From Globisporangium splendens (taxonomy: Eukaryota; Oomycota; Peronosporomycetes; Pythiales; Pythiaceae): a stretch of 64,000 bases of DNA. The stretch covers positions 186,001-250,000 of the forward strand of contig VFIW01000008.1 of assembly GCA_006386115.1 (NCBI GenBank), written 5' to 3'. Both the position numbers and the translations under genes were made by a program. Below the pieces are notes generated by a model. That model did no database searches and was not told the origin of the DNA. It saw nothing but the letters and a program-made list of their open reading frames with translations. Positions 1-8,729 of this stretch are shown here, in pieces; within the stretch, counting starts at the first letter, position 1; each line of letters starts with the position of its first letter.

Positions 1-1
1 T

Positions 2-1060
2 GCGCCAATGACGCGCGCACGGACCGACCCGGTCACGCACGTGCCGTCCGACATGAACGCATTGTACTATGAACAGCGCGCTGGCGCGGGTCTCATCATC
101 ACCGAAGCGACTTCCGTCTCCGAACAAGGCCACGGATGGTATGGCGCACCTGCGCTCTACAACGAGGCGCAGCTCGCTGGATGGAAGAAAGTGGTGGACC
201 ACGTGCACGCCAAGGGTGGCAAGATCTTCTTGCAGATGTGGCATATCGGTCGTCAAGGTCACTCGAGCCACAACGCGAAGAACGACCTGGTATCAGCCTC
301 GGGCGTTCGCCTCGAGACGGGCCACGCCAAGAACAACAAGGGCGAGTACGTCCAGTACGAGACGCCTCGACCTTTGCGTACGGATGAGATCCCAGGCATC
401 GCTGAAGACTTTAGCCACAGCGCTGAGCTTGCCAAGCGTGCTGGCTTTGACGGTGTCGAGCTCCACTCGGCAAACGGGTATCTCTTCGACCAATTCTTCC
501 AGTCGGTGACCAACAAGCGGACGGATATGTACGGCGGGACGTTCGAGAACCGCGCACGCATTCTGTTTGTCGTCTTGGACGCGATCAAAAAAGTGTTCCC
601 CTCGGATCGCATCGCGGTTCGTTTGGCACCCAACGGTGCCTTCGCGGAAATGGGCTGTGAAGACAACGCCGAGTTTTTCACGTACCTCTTTGACAAGCTG
701 AGTGACTGGGGCTTGGCGTACTTGGGCATCCTGGACGGTGTGGGCTTTGGCTGCCACACCAAGTGCCGCTTGCTCACGGCGTTTGACGCGAAGAAGCACT
801 TCAAAGGCACGGTGCTCGCGAACAACAGCTACACGCGGGACACTGCTGAGGGCGCCATCCGCAGCGGCGCCGCCGACTTCGTGTCCTTCGGACGCATCTA
901 CATTTCGAACCCAGACTTGGCTGAACGCTTCAAAAACGACTGGCCGCTCGCCCCTGAGCCTCCGTACGAGCACTACTGGGATCCAGCCAAGGGAGCCGAG
1001 GGGTACGTCGACTACCCACCATACACCCCGTCCGTTGGCAACGTGAGCGTACTAAATTGA
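2..1060 (+). CDS. Old yellow enzyme family NADH:flavin oxidoreductase (5' end outside window)
   Basis: FMN-dependent ene-reductase of the OYE/12-oxophytodienoate reductase family, expected to reduce activated C=C bonds with NAD(P)H as a soluble TIM barrel. The reading frame is open from base 2 and the first residues read APMTRAR, the family's early strand/loop motif. The ATG at 8 is therefore internal and the true start lies before the window. Visible family marks, numbered from that ATG: LQMWHIGR near residue 75, HSANGY at 153-158 supplying the His/Asn pair that binds substrate and the Tyr proton donor, NKRTDMYGG (the NxRTDxYGG motif), and SFGRIYISNPDL near the C-terminus (phosphate-binding loop of FMN). 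The stop is TGA at 1058-1060. About 20-30 N-terminal residues are probably missing. It is a host gene, about 100 bp from the LTR of gypsy C. The natural substrate cannot be inferred. Confidence 0.93.
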   Translation, partial: APMTRARTDPVTHVPSDMNALYYEQRAGAGLIITEATSVSEQGHGWYGAPALYNEAQLAGWKKVVDHVHAKGGKIFLQMWHIGRQGHSSHNAKNDLVSASGVRLETGHAKNNKGEYVQYETPRPLRTDEIPGIAEDFSHSAELAKRAGFDGVELHSANGYLFDQFFQSVTNKRTDMYGGTFENRARILFVVLDAIKKVFPSDRIAVRLAPNGAFAEMGCEDNAEFFTYLFDKLSDWGLAYLGILDGVGFGCHTKCRLLTAFDAKKHFKGTVLANNSYTRDTAEGAIRSGAADFVSFGRIYISNPDLAERFKNDWPLAPEPPYEHYWDPAKGAEGYVDYPPYTPSVGNVSVLN

Positions 1061-1157
1061 GTACACACCCTTAAATGCATTTCTTTGTATCGTAGTTCAC
1101 ACCATTGAGCCGCAGCAACTCTCCTTGTTGAATCAATGATATCATGGAAAATGCAAG

Positions 1158-1651
1158 TGTGACAGCTTAACCGCTGGTCTTGTTGTCTCTTGTGGTCTGA
1201 GCAGAAGAAACAACTTGCTCGTGTGCTTGAGCGACATGAGAGTTGTAACACTTTATCTTGAGGAAGGCTTGATGCTTGGAAGGAAAAATTGAAAGTGAAT
1301 TGAATAAGAGTTACAAAAATCTGAAAGAAGAAAAACTCACTCTTACTACTACTGCTCAGTACTGCTATGAATCTTGATCTGTATATAAAACTCAATATAA
1401 ACTAATGCATGTTACTTGGTGACAATGAATCTTACACAGATATGCGCCTTGCGTCAGTTCTCCGCAATATTGACATGCGCCAATTTCTGATATAAGATAT
1501 CCACCATATTGACAATCCATTGGTCAATAATAACAATATTGGCATTGACATGCACAGAGTTCACATTGATATGCGCGGACAATCGCGCATTTTAAACACT
1601 CTAACGTGTCACTACCCAGCAATCCAGCAGCTGGAAGTGACATGTGTCACA
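1158..1651 (-). repeat. 3' LTR of gypsy C
   Basis: 494-bp LTR. On the minus strand it begins TGTGACAC and ends TGTCACA, a 7-bp terminal inverted repeat with the standard TG...CA ends. It is directly preceded on the minus strand by a purine-rich tract (AAAGGAGGTCA), the expected polypurine tract, 25 bp after the pol stop. No partner LTR is visible in the window. The 5 bp outside it (1153-1157, GCAAG) cannot be tested as a target duplication because the other end of C is lost. Confidence 0.8.
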
Positions 1652-1676
1652 TGACCTCCTTTGAAGAAGAGCGGCT

Positions 1677-4445
1677 TTACTTCTTCTGAGCATCCCAGTA
1701 CAGATCAATGTGGCCTTGAACCTGTTTAAGGTTGTCGATAGGCACCCATGTTGCGGGCTCTTTAGTTTCTCCTAGCCACCAAATCTTATACTGCATATGG
1801 CTTTTTCTTTTGCGGTGGCCAATTACAGTTTTGACGAGCTGTCCCTCTGAACCATCCGCTAGGATAACCTTTCTCACCTCTTGGGTCCGTTTATCATCTT
1901 TCTGATATGGCTTCAGAAGGGACGTATGGAACACTGGGTGAAGTTTGAGTCCTTTCGGCAACAATAACTCATAGGAGTCTTTATGGACTTTACGGATGAT
2001 TTTGTAAGGTCCGATATACCTTGGCGCCAGCTTTGTGGTTTGAGCAAAACCTTTGTGGCGAATATCCAAGTTTTTGCCGTTTAGCAGCACTTCGTCACCG
2101 ATTTGGAACTCCTGGTGGTTCCTGTTTCGGTCATAATAATGCTTCATTCTTTCTTGAGCTTCGCTCATTGCGTCTTGAGTCATTTTCAAAAACGCTTCTT
2201 GCTTCAGAACGAAGTCTTTGGCAGATTTGACCAAATTGGTGAATTGTGGATCCCTTGCAACATCATCTGGCATATAGGGGTTGTATCCAAGGTCAGCTTC
2301 AAACGGTGACATTCCAATTGCTGAATGCACTCGCCGATTGTAAGCAAATTCTGCCAACGATAAGTATTCATCCCAATCATTCTGGGACGGATTCACAACA
2401 CCGCGAAGATAGTCTTCGATGAGCCTATTCGTCCGTTCCGTCTGACCATCGGTTTGAGGTCTAAATGCGGAAGACAAATTGTGTTTGGTTCCCAAACTCT
2501 TCATTAACTCCGTCCAAAACTTTGACGTGAATTTGGTGTCTCGATCCGATACTGTCGATTTCGGAATACCATGGTCTTTCACATAATGCTTTGTGAACAA
2601 GATAGCAGTGTCTTCTGCGCTTGCAGTCGACTTCGTCAACATAAACTTACTTCTCTTCGTAAGTCTATCGACAATGACCATGATGGCATCGTTGCCATGT
2701 TTGGTGATCGGAAGGGCTGTCATGAAGTCCATTCCAATATCAATCCATCTACCACTTGGAATCTCCAAGGGTTGAAGCAATCCCGGCGGCTTCTCTTGCC
2801 GAACCTTAATACGCTGACAACTTTCACAAGTGTTTGTGTAGCGTTGGATATACTTCTGCATACGTGGCCAATAGTACTTCTTTTGTACATGAATATAGGT
2901 CTTAAAATATCCGGGATGTCCCGCTGTGACAACATCATGATTCTCGTATGTCACGCGGTTTTTCAAATCTTCATCATCCGGAATGACCAATCTGGCTTCA
3001 CTGTCCTCTTTGGTCCGAAAAAATAAAAGACCTTCGTGAAGAGTATAATTACGAACCTCTTCACTATTGTTTAAACGATTCATTATGTCAAGAATGCGTT
3101 TGTCAAAGGCATATTTCTTCTTGGCTTCCATTTCCACTGGAATGGCGGTAATAGTAGCCACAATTTCACGGTCTTGGACTATTTTCAACAATTCCTTCAG
3201 ACTCACTTGAGCTGCTTTATGTTCAAAGTCTGGACGTCTGGACAAGGCATCTGCGATGCCATTAGTTTTGCCCGCAATCCATACAAACTGAGGCTGAAAC
3301 TCAGCGAGCTCGTTAAACCATCTCGCGATGCGACGGTTTGTGGTCTTTTGAGTCAGAATAGTTTCCAAGCTCTTGTGATCGGTCTCCACCATAAATGGTT
3401 TGTCGACCAAATAAATGCGCCAAACTCGCAAAGCGTGCATAATAGCCAACAACTCCTGTTCCTGAACGGGATAGTTGAGTTCTGCAGCTTTCATTTTCCT
3501 GCCAGTAAACGCTATCGGATGCTCAATCCCTCCCTCCTTTTGAAAGAGGACGCCTCCCACAGCGTAGTTCGATGCATCCATGCGAATGCCAAACGGTTTG
3601 TCAAAGTCTGGCAACGCAAGTACTGGAGGAGTAGAAAGGCGACGTTTAAGCTCCTCAAAACACTGTAGCTGATTGCTGTCAAGCCGGACAGTGTCTTTGG
3701 AACGTTTGCCTTTGAGCGCCTCATGCAAAGGACCAGAAAATTGCGCATAGTCCTTGCAGAATCTAGAGACATAAACAGTAGTCCCTAGAAAGCTTTCCAT
3801 TTGGTGCTTGGTCTTGGGTACTGGCCACTCAGTAATGATCCTGACTTTGTCTGGGTCCATCCGGACTCCATTTCGACCTACAAAGTCTCCCAAGCATGGA
3901 ATTTCCTCGACACAAAACTGACATTTTGACAACTTAATGTAGAGCTGTTGTTCTTCACATCGTTTCAGAACTCTGTCCAAAGCTGCTACATGTTCCTTCA
4001 CGTCCCTGCCGGTTGTAAAGACGTAGATGTTGTCAAAATAGATGCGCATGACATCGCGCAAGTCACTGAATACTTTCTGCAACAGGCGATTGAAAGTACC
4101 AGGAGAACCGCTGAGACCCATTGGAGTGACAAGGTACTCAAATAACCCATCGGGGGTAGAAAATGCGGTAAATGGTATGTCGGATTCTCGGAGTTTGACT
4201 TGGTAATAACCCCAAAGTAAATCCATACACGAAAACCATTGACTCTTTGACATGGCGTCAAAAGTGTCTTCCTTGCGTGGCATAGGAATGGCGGGTAAAA
4301 TCGTTTTCTGATTCAATTGGCGGTAGTCATGGACAATTCTCCATCCAACCGGTTTCTTCACACAAAAGGTTGGTGCACTGAATGCAGACGTACTTGGCCG
4401 AATAATTCCAGCTTTGACCATCTCTTTGGTCCACTCCATGATCAC
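1677..4445 (-). pseudogene. Gypsy C pol: reverse transcriptase, RNase H, integrase, chromodomain
   Basis: Reading frame of about 920 codons with, in order: RT (motif A MDLLWGYYQ, SGSPGTFNRLLQ), RNase H (GIRMDASNYAVGGVL, TDHKSLE), an HHCC zinc domain (NHDVVTAGHPG ... CESCQR), integrase core with D-D-E in MDF, SDRDTKF and GQTERTNR, and a C-terminal chromodomain-like segment (YKIWWLGETKEPATW) marking a chromovirus-type element. The RT catalytic box reads YFDN instead of YxDD (GAC AAC at about 4038-4049), losing the second catalytic aspartate. The frame is separated from gag-pro by two apparent 1-bp deletions (near 4565 and 4443). The first listed codon is GTG, which is not a real start; the segment is the 3' part of a former gag-pol fusion. 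Confidence 0.9.
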
Positions 4446-6303
4446 TTGCGCTGTTCAGGGCTCTGTCTCCACTGACGAACGCTAATTGGCTTCGTGCCCG
4501 GCACCAACTGAATTTCATGTTCAATGCCGTCACGGATTGGCGGAGTTGAGTTAGGTAACTCAGTACGAAAACGGAATCTTTGTATTTTTGCAAGACTTCG
4601 TATGCTGGATTATTTCTCAATTGGTCACATCCTTGTTTCTGAAATCGTTCTGCTTTCTCAGAGACATGAGGATTGATCGCAAACACTGCCTCTAAGTCCT
4701 TACTTTGCCGAAGTTCTTTCTCGAACTCGGTAGGGGTGATAATTTTTGTCTCCCCAAGAGATCCTTGACGACCGTGCTCACAATAGAAATTAAAAATCTC
4801 TTTGTTTTGCTTCACCAGTTGACAATGCTTGACTGGCTGTGGAACCTTTACAAGTGGTTTGTTTAACTCAAGCAAGAGCTCGACGTCTCTAGGCTTCAAC
4901 TTGAGAGCTTCCCAGTCGGTTTCTGGATTCTGCTCACGTAACCACATCATACCCAAAATCACATCCTTTCCTTCAGGAATTGGCATAACCTGGAATTTCT
5001 GGCGTAAAATCGGAAATCCAGTAATAGCAAGATGCATCACTGCCAATCGCTTTGGCTTTACAATCGTCTCGCCAAACCCAAGACTAATTTGCATAGTCTG
5101 GGATGGATCTTCTTCAACGATCAAGTGGAGCTTTTCTGCCAGTTCAGGTGAAATGCCATTTATACCGCATCCGTTGTCAATGAAGGCGGAAACATCAACA
5201 TGTTCGGTATCTTCACTGAAAGCTTTCGCACTTACTTCCAGAATTGCATAGAAAGAACCGTTGATAAAATTGGCTGTCTCCTTCTTTGCCCGACAATCCG
5301 GTGCGACATGCCCTTTCTTTCCACATTTGTGGCAGGTGGCAGTCTTCTTCCAGTCGTCTTTCTGCGTGTCCTTTGATTTTTGCGAGAATTGCTTCTTTTC
5401 CGCTTTTGGTTTGCTGATACTTCCAGTGCTGCTGGTTTGCGGGGACTTGCCAGCAAAATGAGCAAACTCAAAATTCGATGCAATCTCAATGACATCAGCC
5501 AGACGGCTAGGACTTTCCTCCTTTATTTTCTTGGCTGTCTCATTCCTCAATCCGTTTTGGAAGTAGAATCGCTTTTCCATTTCGGAAATTGACAACTCTG
5601 ACTGCGAGAGTAAGTCTTGAAAACGCGAGACATACTCATGGATCGAGCCAGTTTGTTTGAGGTGAAACAACCTCTCCCGCAGATTGTACTCAAAATCTTT
5701 GGGACGGAAACGTTCACGAAGTCTAGTTTTAAACAACGACCATGACTTCGGCACGTTCTCAGACTCGCATTGAGCCGAGAAGGCACGGTACCAGTTAAGG
5801 ACAGTCTTGCCCAAATTGCTGGAGATCGTAGTCACAAAATCAGAGGATTCAGCATGCATCACTGACTTCTTCGATGAGTAGTATTCCTCAGTGGCAAAAA
5901 TCCACAGTTCTAGATCTTCGTTAAGCTTCCCATCATAAACAGGCGGGTGGGCGTTCTTACGCTCCCCCTGATTAGCCAACAGCAAGTGATCAAAACGTTG
6001 GTTCGACTGTTCCATTTGAGCATTCATGTGCATGTTAGCTTGCTGCAACTGGGCTTGAAGTTGCATTTGGAACAATTGTTGCTGCTGTTGCAAAAATAGT
6101 AACATTTGTTCCATTGAAAAATTTCCTTCCGTCGGATTATTTGCCGTGCTCTGCTGAGCAGCCGGCTGAGGAGAAACTGAATTGTCAGGAACAGCACTCT
6201 GTCCTGATTCATGTTCACGCTCATTTGATGCCTCACGACTCCTTTGTCTCGGTCGTGGATTCGGCGACGTTCCCTCAGTATATCTACCTCTTCTTGAACT
6301 CAT
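4327..6303 (-). pseudogene. Gypsy C gag and aspartic protease
   Basis: The first ATG is at 6303; an upstream in-frame GTG is ignored. Visible: a Ser/Gln-rich N-terminus, a Gln-rich coiled stretch around residues 65-110, a retrotransposon gag domain (residues about 110-290), one CCHC zinc knuckle (CHKCGKKGHVAPDC), then a retropepsin-like domain whose active site reads FIDNGCGING instead of D(S/T)GA and is followed by the flap/ILGMMWL region. Meaningful coding ends near 4565. From there to 4327 the frame is shifted; the correct continuation (IEHEIQLVPGTKP and so on) lies in another frame and is lost again near 4443. It was originally joined to pol. Confidence 0.85.
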
Positions 6304-6359
6304 GGTAGACACGCTGGACTTTCAATAGGGAATAAACTGAACAAAAAAATGGGAAAAAC

Positions 6360-6725
6360 TTATTGATTATTCGAAGTTAAATCCCGAGTGATTTTACGAT
6401 GAGCGTAATAATTAATCTCCTCTGACAACAAATGGATAGTTTGGAGAGTATTTAAAACCTTGGTCTTTGGTTTGCGAAGAGTACAGTACTCTACCTCGCG
6501 TTTGAATCGACCAAGAATACGTTGAACCCTTTTGTTCGCTTCAATTAGGTTCGCCCGTAAACTATCAAGTTCGTTTGCGTCTCTAGGACCAGCAAAACGG
6601 AACTCACTTAGGGTCGCGTCCGGCAATGGCGCTAAGTTCGACTCTTCAGAACCTTGCAAAGCCTGAGGTTTCTTAGGCTTCTTTGGTCCTTTTTTCGAGT
6701 GAACACTCGGTTTGTATCTTCCCAT
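6360..6725 (-). CDS. Small basic ORF upstream of gag in gypsy C, function unknown
   Basis: A 121-codon ORF from the first ATG at 6725 to a stop at 6360-6362, ending 57 bp before the gag ATG of element C and on the same strand. The N-terminus is Lys/Pro-rich (SKKGPKKPKKPQ), followed by a predicted-helical, charged segment (ELDSLRANLIEANKRVQRI). I recognise no family. It could be an extra element protein or an N-terminal gag piece cut off by a frameshift. No other copy of C exists in the window for comparison. Confidence 0.4.
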   Translation of the reverse strand: MGRYKPSVHSKKGPKKPKKPQALQGSEESNLAPLPDATLSEFRFAGPRDANELDSLRANLIEANKRVQRILGRFKREVEYCTLRKPKTKVLNTLQTIHLLSEEINYYAHRKITRDLTSNNQ

Positions 6726-6937
6726 AAACAGTAGGAGTCGCCGGGTAGTAGTTGGCGATGCCAAGGCTCAAGTGTGCCTTGAGCGAGGGCGTGCAACTAC
6801 GCTTAACCTTAGACTGACTATCCCCTGTTGACTAGTTCCTAGTAGAACTTTCCCCGAAGGTACTGTCCTCTCTGGGTAGAACCAAAGAGTCGTCTACTGT
6901 GTTGGAACCTACCCCAAGTGTTTTATCACTATGTGAC

Positions 6938-7586
6938 TGTAAGAGGGCGCTGTTAACAACAGTCCCTCAAACACGGCACACACGCTTGTGCCAGAGGAAG
7001 CGATCTCCCGACTTGGAGGGAGGAAGAAGACTTGAGGGCTTGGAGGAAAATTTGCAACTGAATTAAAAATGGTTATGGTTCCTGTCGCTACTTACAAATG
7101 AACCCCAAGGGCTCCTAGAGGTTTTATAACTAAACCTAAACATACACAATAAAACCTATGAATCTGATATATAAAACCTTGGGTACACTGAGGTTGAACC
7201 TACGGGATCTTCGAGAAGCTTGAACTTCAAGTCTTGTATAAAATCCCTGCAAAGTGATTGGCTCGCGCCACTCACTTCAGGCGGCAGAGACACGTCGGTC
7301 TCGTCGCCAGCCCAGTTTCCCAAGCAGGAACCATCACTCAGTACTTGATTAGTACATGGATGTCATTGCTCAGTACTGATTAGTACATGAGAACAACATT
7401 CTGCACTGATTCGTACAGAGAACACTCGCGACGTCATCGAATGACGTCACACGTGCATGTGGGGACTGTCTTACCGTAATCCCTTTGTTATTTGTGTGTC
7501 CACAATGCACGCTGAAGGTGGTGTGTGACACACTAAATCTGGGAACAGATCCACCTTCATGTAATGGCTGGTTGTGGCCCATTACA
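6938..7586 (-). repeat. 3' LTR of gypsy A
   Basis: On the minus strand it starts TGTAATGGGCC and ends CCTCTTACA (TG...CA, TGTAA/TTACA inverted ends). U3 (7334-7586) holds three near-copies of a CAGTACTGATTAGTACA-type motif (7334-7420) and two CRE-like GACGTCA palindromes (7429-7450). The R/U5 side contains repeated TAAAACCT blocks. It is a near-copy of the LTR at 20437-21087 in opposite orientation. Confidence 0.88.
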
Positions 7587-8729
7587 TCATCCCCTCCTTA
7601 AAGTCACAAGTACCTTGCGTACTTTTGCAGACCTTTCGGAGCAGTTCACTTTGCAATTGGCAATGAAGCGACCAAGTGACCAAGTGAACCGAGAAGAACG
7701 TCCGTCGTCCAAGCGACAGCAGACAGCTCCAGAACTCTTCGACATCTCTCCCATTCTGAAGAAGAAGGGGGAGCTCGAGTTCTACAAGGAGCGGTTCTTC
7801 AGTTGGCGTCGGATCAACGATCGCGATGATCCGAGCCAACACACCGCAGCCCAGCGAGACTCATGGCGAACATTTGTTCGTCTTGAGAATGAGAACAAGA
7901 TGGAGCGTCTTCTTCGTCGTGGCAATGCTCGTCCTGAAAGAAGAACTCCCGCTGACGACAGAGCGAACCGTAGTTCTGGTCGTCGTAGTGTCGCCCCTGG
8001 CGACGCTACAAGCAGTTCTCATAGCTGCGGACCACGTCGGGGACATCAGACTCCAATTCTGACGAGGCTCCCACGTGTCCGAGCTCGGTGGATACCCACG
8101 CCACCGAACTCTGTAGAAGCGTTGATGGTTCAACTGCTTCTTTCCTCGACGATGAGTCGGTCGATCTTCATGATCAACAATCGACTCAACCACCCAGCGA
8201 TGCTCTCCCTGAGAGTCTAACAACGGGGGTGGGGCTGAACGAGAAAACGATTGAGCGACTCTGGAAGTGGAAGAGCGCTCATCGTGGGCAAATCGAGGCG
8301 CTGCAGCAGCGTTGTTCGACACTTGCGGAACGCTGCGAGAGTCTCGAGAACCTTGTCGCCGATCACGAGTCGAAGATCGACGATCTGACAGAAGGTTCTG
8401 CCCAGTGTTCGGCTTTGGAGTCCCGTTATGAGGAACGGTTCCAACAGGTTCAGGACGAACTTGTTCGACTCCAGAAGAACGAGAAGTCCCGTGAGTTGGC
8501 TCACGATCGCCTGTTACGCTCTGTGGAAGAGGCAGGTTCGGCACTCGAGGTACTTCGTGGCGAGTACCATTCTCGTCTTCAAGCGTTGGAGGCAGTGAAA
8601 GACCAATCCTTCGACGTCCTGCAACTCCTGTACGCCGAGAAGAATCTCCAGAGCGATGAGCTGTTTGCTCTTCGCAATCAAGTGGAGAAGCTTCACGATC
8701 AGCTCGATCGTTTGCGGAAGATCTCGTAG
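7564..8729 (+). pseudogene. Antisense coiled-coil ORF of gypsy A (broken by one frameshift)
   Basis: This ORF runs antisense to pol. It can start at ATG 7564 inside the 3' LTR or at ATG 7663, and stops at 8727-8729. The first about 450 bp lie beyond the sense pol stop position, so they are not a shadow of sense coding; the rest overlaps the chromodomain and integrase tail. The predicted protein has a basic Lys/Arg-rich N-terminus (KRPSDQ...SSKRQQ, a possible nuclear signal), an acidic/Ser middle, and a C-terminal half of about 160 residues with heptad leucines (LQQRCSTLAERCESLENL) typical of a coiled coil. A 1-bp loss near 8058 splits it into 7564-8220 and 8088-8729; copy B keeps the frame at this point. 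Comparison with B (19292-20459) shows mostly antisense-synonymous changes in the coil region. A chance ORF remains possible. Confidence 0.55.

Larger units (their letters stand above)
1158..6937 (-). mobile_element. Ty3/gypsy retrotransposon C, chromodomain type, 5' LTR missing
   Basis: Minus-strand element read as (6937 side) leader, small ORF, gag-protease, RT-RNase H-integrase-chromodomain, polypurine tract, 3' LTR. Only the 3' LTR (1158-1651) is present. At 6938 the sequence changes abruptly into the LTR of gypsy A, so the C leader is truncated there, either by A's insertion or by later rearrangement. Two single-base losses separate gag-pro from RT, and the protease and RT active sites both carry substitutions, so the copy is dead. 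Sequence families of A/B and C are clearly different. Confidence 0.9.

Noticed and set aside
1012..1395. 127-codon minus-strand ORF near the old yellow enzyme gene
   Set aside because: It lies in the gypsy C LTR and the gene's 3' end and has no recognisable protein features.
7080..7200. Telomere-like AAACCTA repeats in gypsy LTRs
   Set aside because: The spacing is irregular and the blocks are part of every A/B LTR copy, so they are LTR sequence, not telomeric arrays.
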